Positions 35,152-42,852 of a stretch of DNA of 64,000 bases are shown here, piece after piece. Source of the stretch: Burkholderia oklahomensis C6786 (lineage in GTDB: Bacteria; Pseudomonadota; Gammaproteobacteria; Burkholderiales; Burkholderiaceae); the NCBI RefSeq assembly GCF_000959365.1, contig NZ_CP009555.1, forward strand, positions 2,418,001 through 2,482,000. The letters are read 5' to 3'. The notes below the pieces were generated by a model that saw only the letters and a program-made list of their open reading frames with translations, was not told the origin of the DNA and did not search any database. Position 1 is the first letter of the stretch; each line of letters begins with the position of its first letter. The position numbers were made by a program, and so were the translations under genes.

Positions 35152-36174
35152 ATGTTAGATCCACGCGCACGAACCCTCCTCAAGACTCTGATCGAGCGGT
35201 ATATCGCCGACGGTCAGCCGGTCGGATCGCGCACGTTGTCTCGTTATTCCGGGCTCGAGCTGAGCCCGGCGACGATCCGCAACGTGATGTCCGACCTGGA
35301 GGAGCTCGGCCTCGTGTCGAGCCCGCACACGTCGGCGGGGCGCGTGCCGACGCCGCGCGGCTACCGCCTCTTCGTCGACACGATGCTGACGGTCGAGTCG
35401 CCGATCGACGCCGACGCCGTCACGCGGCTCGTGCAGACCACGCTGCAGGCGGGCGATCCGCAGCAGAAGGTCGTCGCGGCCGCGGCGAGCGTGCTGTCGA
35501 ACCTGTCGCAGTTCGCGGGCGTCGTGCTGACGCCGCGCCGCAGCCACGTGTTCAAGCAGATCGAGTTCCTGCGCCTGTCGGACAAGCGGATCCTCCTCAT
35601 CATCGTGACGCCCGAAGGCGACGTGCAGAACCGCATGATCGCGACGCAGCGCGACTACACGCCCTCGCAGCTCACCGAGGCGTCGAACTACATCAACGCG
35701 CACTTCGCCGGCCTGTCGTTCGACGAGGTGCGCCGCCGGCTGCGCGAGGAGATCGACGAACTGCGCGGCGACATGACGGCGCTGATGCACGCGGCCGTCA
35801 CGGCGAGCACCGAGGAGGCCGACGACGAGGACACCGTGCTGATCTCCGGCGAGCGCAACCTGCTCGAAGTGGCGGATCTTTCGTCCGACATGGCGCGGCT
35901 GCGCAAGCTGTTCGACGTGTTCGACCAGAAGACGAGCCTCCTGCAGCTTCTCGACGTGTCGAGCCACGCGCAGGGCGTGCAGATCTTCATCGGCGGCGAA
36001 TCGACGCTCGTGCCGATCGACGAAATGAGCGTCGTGACGGCCCCGTACGAGGTCAACGGCAAGATCGTCGGCACGCTCGGCGTGATCGGGCCGACGCGGA
36101 TGGCCTACAACCGCGTGATTCCGATCGTCGACATCACCGCGCGCCTCCTGTCGCTGGCGCTCAGCCAGCAGTAA
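35152..36174 (+). CDS. hrcA: Heat-inducible transcription repressor HrcA
   Basis: 340-residue repressor of class I heat-shock genes, with a winged-helix N-terminus ([37 protein letters not shown] condensed into residues 17-50) and the conserved [11 protein letters not shown] segment. The C-terminal GAF-like domain ends [20 protein letters not shown]. It normally binds CIRCE elements and is itself folded by GroEL. No CIRCE palindrome was found near grpE, dnaK or dnaJ in this window, so its main target here is probably groESL elsewhere. It is divergent from nadK and upstream of hemH. Confidence 0.96.
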   Translation: MLDPRARTLLKTLIERYIADGQPVGSRTLSRYSGLELSPATIRNVMSDLEELGLVSSPHTSAGRVPTPRGYRLFVDTMLTVESPIDADAVTRLVQTTLQAGDPQQKVVAAAASVLSNLSQFAGVVLTPRRSHVFKQIEFLRLSDKRILLIIVTPEGDVQNRMIATQRDYTPSQLTEASNYINAHFAGLSFDEVRRRLREEIDELRGDMTALMHAAVTASTEEADDEDTVLISGERNLLEVADLSSDMARLRKLFDVFDQKTSLLQLLDVSSHAQGVQIFIGGESTLVPIDEMSVVTAPYEVNGKIVGTLGVIGPTRMAYNRVIPIVDITARLLSLALSQQ

Positions 36175-36304
36175 CCGGTTCCACCCGCGCTTCATCGCCG
36201 TTTCATCACACGTTTGCGGCGTCCCGCGCCGTTTTCCCTCGATCGAGTCCGTCATCGGCATCGTGCCGGCGCGCCGCGCGCAGCGCAATCGGCCGGACGG
36301 CCGA

Positions 36305-36333
36305 CTGGTGGGCCCGGGCCGCCCCGCTATAAT
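36305..36333 (+). promoter_or_regulatory. Sigma-70 promoter of hemH
   Basis: A consensus TATAAT lies at 36328-36333 with a CTGGTG box at 36305-36310, 17 bp apart. Transcription would start near 36340. This falls after the in-frame GTG at 36336 and supports the ATG at 36372 as the hemH start. Confidence 0.6.
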
Positions 36334-36371
36334 GAGTGTCGTTCGATTCGGTGCTCCGGCACGATCTTTCC

Positions 36372-37439
36372 ATGCGTTTTGACCTCGAACCGCCGTCGCA
36401 GGCGTCGGCCGCTCACCGCGTCGCCGTGCTGCTCGTCAACCTGGGCACGCCCGACGAGCCGACGCCGCGCGCGGTGCGCCGCTATCTCGCGCAGTTCCTG
36501 TCCGACCCGCGCGTCGTCGAGATCCCGCAGGCCGTCTGGCAGGTGATCCTGCGCACGCTGATCCTGCCGCTGCGCAGCCGCGCGTCCGCGAAGAAGTACG
36601 CGGCCGTCTGGATGCCCGAGGGCTCGCCGCTGCGCGTCCATACGGAGCGTCAGGTCGAGTGCTTGCGGCCGCTCTTCGCGGCGAACGGCTACCGGGTGAT
36701 CGTCGACCACGCGATGCGCTACGGCACGCCGAGCATCGCCGACGTGCTCTCGCAACTGAAGCGCGCGGGCGCCGAGCGGGTGCTGCTGCTGCCGATGTAT
36801 CCGCAATATTCGGCGTCGACGACGGCCACCGCGTTCGACGCCGCGTTCGCCGCGCTCGGCCGGATGCGCAACCAGCCGGAGGTGCGCACGGTGCGCCACT
36901 ACGCGGACCACCCGGCGTACATCCACGCGCTTGCCGAGCAGGTCCGCCAGTATTGGGCGGCGCACGGCCGGCCCGCGTTCGATTCGGGCGACAAGCTCGT
37001 GCTGAGCTTTCACGGCGTGCCGAAGCGCACGCTCGATCTCGGCGATCCATACCACGAACAATGCCAGCAGACGGCCGCGCTGCTGATGTCCGCGCTCGGC
37101 CTCACGACGTTCGAGTGCCGGGTCACGTTCCAGTCGCGCTTCGGCAAGGCCGAATGGCTGCAGCCTTATACGGCGCCGACGCTCAAGGAACTGGGCACGG
37201 CGGGCGTGCGTCGCGCGGACGTGTTCTGCCCGGGCTTCACCGCCGACTGCCTCGAGACGGTCGAGGAGATCGGGATCGAGGTGCGCGACGAGTTCCTGCA
37301 CGGCGGCGGCAAGGAATTCCACCGGATTCCATGCCTGAACGCGTTGCCCGCGTGGATCGCGGCGCTCGGCGAGATCGCCGCCGAAAACCTGCAAGGCTGG
37401 CCGGTGCGCGTCGCGGCGGCGCCGGAGGTCGTGAGCTGA
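36372..37439 (+). CDS. hemH: Ferrochelatase
   Basis: Inserts Fe(II) into protoporphyrin IX, the last haem step. The 355-residue protein has [22 protein letters not shown] near the N-terminus. The catalytic His is in LSFHGVPKR (about residue 215). The C-terminal [16 protein letters not shown] segment carries the acidic residues that guide metal. ATG 36372 was preferred over an in-frame GTG at 36336 because a TATAAT box sits directly before the latter. Likely an operon with hslR (6 bp gap). Confidence 0.95.
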   Translation: MRFDLEPPSQASAAHRVAVLLVNLGTPDEPTPRAVRRYLAQFLSDPRVVEIPQAVWQVILRTLILPLRSRASAKKYAAVWMPEGSPLRVHTERQVECLRPLFAANGYRVIVDHAMRYGTPSIADVLSQLKRAGAERVLLLPMYPQYSASTTATAFDAAFAALGRMRNQPEVRTVRHYADHPAYIHALAEQVRQYWAAHGRPAFDSGDKLVLSFHGVPKRTLDLGDPYHEQCQQTAALLMSALGLTTFECRVTFQSRFGKAEWLQPYTAPTLKELGTAGVRRADVFCPGFTADCLETVEEIGIEVRDEFLHGGGKEFHRIPCLNALPAWIAALGEIAAENLQGWPVRVAAAPEVVS

Positions 37440-37444
37440 CTGCC

Positions 37445-37852
37445 ATGAACTTCAAGATTTCGACCGAACCCGGTGCGCGGCTGCGCATCGACAAGTGGCT
37501 CTGGGCCGCGCGCTTCTTCAAGACCCGTTCGCTCGCGGCCGACGCGGTCGAAAAAGGGCGCGTGAAGATCGGCGGCGCGGCCGTCAAGCCGGCGAAGGAA
37601 GTGCGCGTCGGCGACCGGGTCGACGTGACGATCGAGAGCGTCGTCTGGCAGGTCGACGTGGTCGGCGTATGCGACGTGCGCGGGCCGGCGAGCGTCGCGC
37701 AGACGCTCTATGCGGAGACGGAAGCGGGGCGGGAGAAGCGTCTTGCGGAGCTCGACCGGCGCCGGCGTTTCCGCGAGCCGGCGGCCGAGCTGCAAGGGCG
37801 GCCGACGAAGCGGGACCGCCGGGTCATCGACAGATTTTCGAATGGGAGCTGA
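37445..37852 (+). CDS. hslR: S4-domain RNA-binding heat-shock protein Hsp15
   Basis: 135-residue HslR/Hsp15-like protein that binds the 50S subunit carrying a stranded nascent chain and helps recycle it. The S4 domain is complete: RLRIDKWLWAARFFKTRSLAADAVEKGRV condensed in residues 12-40, then GDRVDVTIE. The basic C-terminal tail (RRRRFREPAAELQGRPTKRDRR) is typical. It overlaps by 29 bp, tail to tail, a small minus-strand gene. The hemH-hslR-grpE-dnaK order is conserved in Burkholderia. Confidence 0.92.
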   Translation: MNFKISTEPGARLRIDKWLWAARFFKTRSLAADAVEKGRVKIGGAAVKPAKEVRVGDRVDVTIESVVWQVDVVGVCDVRGPASVAQTLYAETEAGREKRLAELDRRRRFREPAAELQGRPTKRDRRVIDRFSNGS

Positions 37853-37985
37853 ATAGCTGATCGAACGTCGCGCGCACGCTGCCGTATTCCGTCGTGCGTT
37901 CGGTGACGGCGCCCGATAGGCAGATGGTCGTCGTGCCGGCGATGAGTACCAGCGCGACTGCCGAAATAGCGAAGGTCAGTTTCAC
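37824..37985 (-). CDS. Small exported or membrane protein, 53 residues (unrecognised)
   Basis: GTG start at 37985 preceded by GGGGGAGT 4 nt upstream, a strong ribosome-binding site, and TGA at 37824-37826. Residues 1-25 look like a secretion signal or membrane anchor: MKLTFAISAVALVLIAGTTT, then a Cys at 22. The remaining 28 residues are polar (TERTTEYGSVRATFDQLF). Cys22 lacks a good lipobox, so lipoprotein status is doubtful. Its 3' end runs antisense into hslR. No family is recognised. The signal peptide plus ribosome-binding site makes it likely to be real. Confidence 0.55.
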   Translation of the reverse strand: MKLTFAISAVALVLIAGTTTICLSGAVTERTTEYGSVRATFDQLFSSHSKICR

Positions 37986-38228
37986 GGTACTCCCCCTCGA
38001 GACGACGGGTGAAAGGGCCTCTGGTCCGGTGTCGGGCGTTGTCGGGTCAGGGTATACATGGTCGTCGACGCGCCTGTCGGAAGTGTAGTTCAGCGCACCG
38101 GCGCGATCCAGCGACCGGCCGGTAAGGGTTGTTACAGGCCGTTTCGGCCTGAATCGGGGCGGCGGCCGCGGCGCACCGCGGCGCGGCGCGATGCCTCCGG
38201 CGGGGGCGCGATTCTTGCGGCAAACCCA

Positions 38229-38256
38229 CTTGAAATCGTCGCCTGGGGCCCCATTT
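38229..38256 (+). promoter_or_regulatory. Heat-shock sigma-32 promoter of grpE
   Basis: CTTGAAA at 38229-38235, 13 bp, then CCCCATTT at 38249-38256, an essentially exact match to the RpoH consensus. It lies about 95 bp before the grpE start. The rest of the 37853-38350 gap holds the small minus-strand gene and its upstream region. Confidence 0.9.
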
Positions 38257-38350
38257 GCACCGATATTGTGCGGCGTCGGCCGTTTGCGCGAAAAGGCGCG
38301 AAACCGGCTGCCGTTTTGGCTTTAACCCTCTAAACCGACTTTCTAGCGAT

Positions 38351-38908
38351 ATGGAAAACACGCAAGAGAACCCGACTGACCAAACGACTGAAGTAACCGG
38401 TCGCGAGGCGCAGGCCGCGGAACCGGCGGCGCAAGCCGCGGAAAACGCGGCGCCGGCTGCAGAAGCCGCGCTCGCCGAGGCTCAAGCCAAGATCGCCGAG
38501 CTGCAGGAGAGCTTCCTGCGTGCGAAGGCGGAAACCGAAAACGTGCGCCGCCGCGCGCAGGACGACGTCGCGAAGGCGCACAAATTCGCGATCGAGAACT
38601 TCGCCGAAAACCTGCTGCCCGTGCTCGACAGCCTCGAGGCGGCGGTGGGCGACACGTCCGGCGATCTCGCGAAAGTCCGCGAAGGCGTCGAGCTGACGCT
38701 GCGCCAACTGCAGAGCGCGCTCGAGAAGGGCCGCGTCGCGGCGCTCAATCCGGTCGGCGAGAAGTTCGATCCGCACCTGCACCAGGCGATCTCGATGGTG
38801 CCGGCCGACCAGGAGCCGAACACGGTCGTTGCCGTGCTGCAGAAGGGCTACACGATCGCCGACCGCGTGCTGCGTCCGGCGCTCGTGACGGTCGCGCAAC
38901 CGAAGTAA
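38351..38908 (+). CDS. grpE: Nucleotide exchange factor GrpE
   Basis: 185-residue co-chaperone that releases ADP from DnaK and acts as a thermosensor. The first 55 residues are an acidic, Ala/Glu-rich disordered tail ([20 protein letters not shown]). A long coiled coil follows, then the beta-wing domain with the GrpE signature: [19 protein letters not shown] and [24 protein letters not shown]. First gene of the grpE-trx-dnaK-dnaJ block, under a sigma-32 promoter. Confidence 0.97.
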   Translation: MENTQENPTDQTTEVTGREAQAAEPAAQAAENAAPAAEAALAEAQAKIAELQESFLRAKAETENVRRRAQDDVAKAHKFAIENFAENLLPVLDSLEAAVGDTSGDLAKVREGVELTLRQLQSALEKGRVAALNPVGEKFDPHLHQAISMVPADQEPNTVVAVLQKGYTIADRVLRPALVTVAQPK

Positions 38909-38917
38909 GGGGCGGCG

Positions 38918-39331
38918 ATGGCGGGCACGGGCGTCGACGCGACCGCGTTCGCGGCGTTCGACATGCAGGAACTGGACGCCGAGAGCTTCGACGCCGGGCT
39001 CGCGAGCGCGGGCGACGCGCTCGCCGTCGTCTTCTTCTGGGGCATTGACTGCTTCAACTGCGAAATCGCGAAGAAAGCGATGCTCGCGAACCCGGACGCG
39101 ATCCGCGCGCTCGGCCTCGAATGGTTCCATAGCAACGTCTACGAACACCGCGAACTCGCGCGGCGCTTCGTGCTGCACGGCGTGCCGACCTGGTTCTTCT
39201 TCCGGCGCGGCAAGCGGCTCGGTCGGGTGACCGGCTGGCACGGGCTCGCGCAGTTCGAGGCGGCCGTCGCCGCGGCGCGCGCGAAGGCGGAGGCCGCCGT
39301 CGCGGGCGAAGCGGGCCGTCCCGCCGATTGA
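38918..39331 (+). CDS. Thioredoxin-family protein in the heat-shock block
   Basis: 137-residue single thioredoxin fold. The active-site pair is FFWGIDCFNCEIAKKAM (CxxC = CFNC, about residues 46-49) instead of the usual CGPC, and the cis-proline motif is HGVPTWFFF. There is no signal peptide, so it is probably cytoplasmic. It follows grpE by 9 bp and precedes dnaK, so it is co-induced by heat. A redox role in protein repair, or regulation of the Cys-rich DnaJ or Hsp33-like targets, is an inference from position. Confidence 0.85.
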   Translation: MAGTGVDATAFAAFDMQELDAESFDAGLASAGDALAVVFFWGIDCFNCEIAKKAMLANPDAIRALGLEWFHSNVYEHRELARRFVLHGVPTWFFFRRGKRLGRVTGWHGLAQFEAAVAAARAKAEAAVAGEAGRPAD

Positions 39332-39362
39332 AAAAATTTAATGGCCGCATCGCCTTCGGGGT

Positions 39363-39390
39363 CTTGAAAACGACGCGGCCGCACTTATTT
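39363..39390 (+). promoter_or_regulatory. Candidate second sigma-32 promoter before dnaK
   Basis: A perfect CTTGAAA box at 39363-39369 is followed after 13 bp by ACTTATTT (39383-39390), a partial match to CCCCATTT. It lies 87 bp upstream of the dnaK start and would boost dnaK independently of grpE. Confidence 0.5.
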
Positions 39391-39476
39391 CGAGTGCAGA
39401 GTCGAATATGGCGCGGCGCAGCGGGTAGCAACCCGCCAACGCCGCAGCGAACAGGGATTTCTGGAGATTAGGAAAA

Positions 39477-41426
39477 ATGGGAAAGATCATCGGTATTGAC
39501 CTCGGCACCACGAACTCGTGCGTCGCCGTGATGGAAGGCAATCAGGTCAAGGTCATCGAGAACTCGGAAGGCGCGCGCACGACGCCGTCGATCATCGCCT
39601 ACATGGACGACAACGAGGTGCTCGTCGGCGCGCCGGCCAAGCGTCAATCGGTGACGAACCCGAAGAACACGCTCTTCGCGGTGAAGCGCCTGATCGGCCG
39701 CCGCTTCGAGGAGAAGGAAGTGCAGAAGGACATCGGCCTGATGCCCTACAAGATCACCAAGGCCGACAACGGCGACGCGTGGGTCGAAGCGCACGGCCAG
39801 AAGCTCGCGCCGCCGCAGGTCTCGGCCGAAGTGCTGCGCAAGATGAAGAAAACCGCTGAGGATTACCTCGGCGAGCCGGTCACGGAAGCCGTGATCACGG
39901 TGCCGGCGTACTTCAACGACAGCCAGCGCCAGGCGACCAAGGACGCCGGCCGTATCGCGGGCCTCGAAGTCAAGCGGATCATCAACGAGCCGACGGCGGC
40001 CGCGCTCGCGTTCGGCCTCGACAAGGCCGAGAAGGGCGACCGCAAGATCGCCGTGTATGACCTCGGCGGCGGCACGTTCGACGTGTCGATCATCGAGATC
40101 GCGGACGTCGACGGCGAAATGCAGTTCGAAGTGCTGTCGACCAACGGCGACACGTTCCTCGGCGGCGAAGACTTCGACCAGCGCATCATCGATTACATCA
40201 TCGGCGAGTTCAAGAAGGAGCAGGGCGTCGACCTGTCGAAGGACGTGCTCGCGCTGCAGCGCCTGAAGGAAGCGGCCGAAAAGGCGAAGATCGAGCTGTC
40301 GTCGGGCCAGCAGACCGAAATCAACCTGCCGTACATCACGGCGGACGCGTCGGGTCCGAAGCACTTGAACCTGAAGATCACGCGTGCGAAGCTCGAAGCG
40401 CTCGTCGAGGATCTGGTCGAGCGTACGATCGAGCCGTGCCGCATCGCGATCAAGGACGCGGGCGTCAAGGTGTCGGACATCGACGACGTGATCCTGGTGG
40501 GCGGCCAGACCCGCATGCCGAAGGTCATGGAGAAGGTGAAGGAATTCTTCGGCAAGGACCCGCGCCGCGACGTGAACCCGGACGAAGCCGTCGCGGTCGG
40601 CGCGGCGATCCAGGGCCAGGTGCTGTCGGGCGACCGCAAGGACGTGCTGCTGCTCGACGTGACCCCGCTGTCGCTCGGCATCGAGACGCTCGGCGGCGTG
40701 ATGACGAAGATGATCAACAAGAACACCACGATCCCGACGAAGCACTCGCAAGTGTATTCGACGGCGGACGACAACCAGGGCGCCGTGACGATCAAGGTGT
40801 TCCAGGGCGAGCGCGAGATGGCGGCGGGCAACAAGCTGCTCGGCGAGTTCAACCTGGAAGGCATTCCGCCCGCCCCGCGTGGCGTGCCGCAGATCGAAGT
40901 GACCTTCGACATCGACGCGAACGGCATCCTGCACGTCGGCGCGAAGGACAAGGCGACCGGCAAGGAAAACAAGATCACGATCAAGGCGAACTCGGGCCTG
41001 TCCGAAGCCGAGATCGAGAAGATGGTGAAGGACGCGGAAGCGAACGCGGAAGAAGATCACCGTCTGCGTGAGCTGGCCGATTCGCGCAACCAGGGCGACG
41101 CGCTCGTCCACAGCACGAAGAAGGCGCTCGCCGAGTACGGCGACAAGCTGGACGCGGGCGAGAAGGAGAAGATCGAAGCCGCGCTGAAGGAGCTCGAGGA
41201 CGTGCTGAAGGGCGCGTCGAGCGACAAGGCGACGATCGATGCGAAGATCGAAGCGGTCGCGACGGCGTCGCAGAAGCTCGGCGAGAAGATGTACGCCGAC
41301 ATGCAGGCGCAGCAGGCCGGCGCGGCGGGCGCAGCCGGTGCGGCAGCCGAAGGCGCGGCGCAGGGCGGCGCGCAGACGGCCGACGACGTCGTCGACGCCG
41401 ACTTCAAGGAAGTGAAGAAGGACTGA
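39477..41426 (+). CDS. dnaK: Chaperone protein DnaK (Hsp70)
   Basis: 649-residue ATP-dependent chaperone. The nucleotide-binding domain starts [20 protein letters not shown], and [15 protein letters not shown] lies near residue 198. [12 protein letters not shown] is near 340 and the interdomain linker [13 protein letters not shown] near 390. The substrate domain and lid end with [16 protein letters not shown], the usual C-terminal EEVKK-like tail preceded by an Ala/Gly-rich linker. It works with GrpE (upstream) and DnaJ (downstream, 261 bp away past two hairpins). Confidence 0.99.
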   Translation: MGKIIGIDLGTTNSCVAVMEGNQVKVIENSEGARTTPSIIAYMDDNEVLVGAPAKRQSVTNPKNTLFAVKRLIGRRFEEKEVQKDIGLMPYKITKADNGDAWVEAHGQKLAPPQVSAEVLRKMKKTAEDYLGEPVTEAVITVPAYFNDSQRQATKDAGRIAGLEVKRIINEPTAAALAFGLDKAEKGDRKIAVYDLGGGTFDVSIIEIADVDGEMQFEVLSTNGDTFLGGEDFDQRIIDYIIGEFKKEQGVDLSKDVLALQRLKEAAEKAKIELSSGQQTEINLPYITADASGPKHLNLKITRAKLEALVEDLVERTIEPCRIAIKDAGVKVSDIDDVILVGGQTRMPKVMEKVKEFFGKDPRRDVNPDEAVAVGAAIQGQVLSGDRKDVLLLDVTPLSLGIETLGGVMTKMINKNTTIPTKHSQVYSTADDNQGAVTIKVFQGEREMAAGNKLLGEFNLEGIPPAPRGVPQIEVTFDIDANGILHVGAKDKATGKENKITIKANSGLSEAEIEKMVKDAEANAEEDHRLRELADSRNQGDALVHSTKKALAEYGDKLDAGEKEKIEAALKELEDVLKGASSDKATIDAKIEAVATASQKLGEKMYADMQAQQAGAAGAAGAAAEGAAQGGAQTADDVVDADFKEVKKD

Positions 41427-41441
41427 GCCGGGTCGAGGTCG

Positions 41442-41479
41442 GGCCGTGCCGGCACCCACGCGGGGTGCGCGGCACGGCC
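41442..41479 (+). promoter_or_regulatory. Hairpin after dnaK
   Basis: GGCCGTGCC (41442-41450) pairs with GGCACGGCC (41471-41479). An inner stem GCACCC/GGGTGC lies between them. No T-run follows immediately. It could be a leaky terminator or mRNA 3'-end stabiliser that sets the dnaK:dnaJ ratio. Confidence 0.6.
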
Positions 41480-41570
41480 TTCCCGGGTCCGTTTCTTCAC
41501 TGCCGAATTGGCGGATCATACTTGCGCCTGGCGGGCCTTGCGGCTCTCCGGGCACATTTGTTTTATGGCG

Positions 41571-41614
41571 AGCGCCGCGCCGACCGGCTTCTGCGGGCCG
41601 GCCGGCGCGGCGCT
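41571..41614 (+). promoter_or_regulatory. Very stable hairpin upstream of dnaJ
   Basis: AGCGCCGCGCCG (41571-41582) pairs exactly with CGGCGCGGCGCT (41603-41614). CCGGC/GCCGG continues the stem after one A-C mismatch, leaving an 8-nt loop. It lies 73 bp before the dnaJ start in the dnaK-dnaJ spacer. Confidence 0.65.
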
Positions 41615-41687
41615 CAACCAGTCGCAAGACTTTACTGGAAGCGAGAGGAGCCGTTGCGCGCGCTTCGCGCGGCGGCATTGAAACGAT

Positions 41688-42821
41688 ATGGCGAAACGGG
41701 ATTACTACGAGGTTCTGGGCGTCGCGAAGAATGCAAGCGACGACGAAATCAAGAAGGCATATCGCAAGCTCGCGATGAAGTACCACCCCGACCGCAATCC
41801 GGACAGCAAGGATGCGGAAGAGCATTTCAAGGAAGCGAAGGAAGCCTATGAAATGCTGTCGGACGGCCAGAAGCGGGCGGCGTACGATCAGTACGGCCAC
41901 GCGGGCGTCGATCCGAACATGGGAGCGGCCGGCGCGCAAGGCTTCGGCGGCTTTGCCGACGCGTTCGGCGACATCTTCGGCGACATCTTCGGCCAGGCCG
42001 CCGCTGGGGGCGGCCGCGGACGCGGCGGTCCGCAGGTGTACCGCGGCGCGGACCTGCGCTACAGCATGGAGATCACGCTCGAGCAGGCGGCGCACGGCTA
42101 CGACACGCAGATCCGCGTGCCGAGCTGGGCGTCGTGCGGCGTCTGTCATGGCTCGGGCGCGAAGCCGGGCACGAAGCCGGAAACCTGCCCAACGTGTCAC
42201 GGCCAGGGCACGGTGCGGATGTCGCAGGGCTTCTTCAGCATCCAGCAGACCTGCCCGAAGTGCCACGGCACCGGCACCTACATCCCGGAACCGTGCGTGC
42301 ACTGCCACGGCTCCGGCAAGGTGAAGGAAACCAAGACGCTCGAAGTGAAGATTCCGGCGGGCATCGACGACGGCATGCGGATCCGCTCGGCCGGCAACGG
42401 CGAGCCGGGCATCAACGGCGGGCCGTCCGGCGATCTGTACGTCGAGATCCACATCAAGCCGCACTCGGTGTTCGAGCGCGACGGCGACGACCTGCACTGC
42501 CAGATGCCGATTCCGTTCACGACGGCGGCGTTGGGCGGCGAGATCGAAGTGCCGACGCTCGCCGGCCGCGCGTCGTTCACGGTGGCGGAAGGCACGCAGT
42601 CGGGCAAGACGTTCCGTCTGCGCGGCAAGGGCATCAAGGGGCTGCGTTCGAGCATCGCCGGCGATCTGTACGTGCACGTGCAGGTCGAGACGCCCGTGAA
42701 GCTCACCGAGCAGCAGCGCGATTTGCTCAAGCAGTTCGAGAAGTCGCTCGCGGAAGGCGGCCCGCGTCACAGCCCGCAAAGCAAGAGCTGGTTCGATCGC
42801 GTGAAGAGCTTCTTCGAGTGA
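41688..42821 (+). CDS. dnaJ: Chaperone protein DnaJ (Hsp40, type I)
   Basis: 377-residue DnaK co-chaperone. The J-domain has the HPD tripeptide in [11 protein letters not shown] (about residues 32-35). A Gly/Phe-rich linker follows. The zinc domain carries four CxxCxGxG repeats: [24 protein letters not shown] and CVHCHGSG. The C-terminal substrate domains are complete. Last of the heat-shock block, with a 31-bp gap before pabB. Confidence 0.98.
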   Translation: MAKRDYYEVLGVAKNASDDEIKKAYRKLAMKYHPDRNPDSKDAEEHFKEAKEAYEMLSDGQKRAAYDQYGHAGVDPNMGAAGAQGFGGFADAFGDIFGDIFGQAAAGGGRGRGGPQVYRGADLRYSMEITLEQAAHGYDTQIRVPSWASCGVCHGSGAKPGTKPETCPTCHGQGTVRMSQGFFSIQQTCPKCHGTGTYIPEPCVHCHGSGKVKETKTLEVKIPAGIDDGMRIRSAGNGEPGINGGPSGDLYVEIHIKPHSVFERDGDDLHCQMPIPFTTAALGGEIEVPTLAGRASFTVAEGTQSGKTFRLRGKGIKGLRSSIAGDLYVHVQVETPVKLTEQQRDLLKQFEKSLAEGGPRHSPQSKSWFDRVKSFFE

Positions 42822-42852
42822 CGGGCGGCACGCAGCACGCAGGTGATGCAGG

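Noticed and set aside
37853-38350. CIRCE operator (TTAGCACTC-N9-GAGTGCTAA) for HrcA
   Set aside because: Neither this gap nor the regions before dnaK and dnaJ contain a recognisable half-site.
39468-42779. A 1103-codon minus-strand frame opposite dnaK and dnaJ
   Set aside because: Shadow of two highly conserved chaperone genes, with no recognisable domain of its own.
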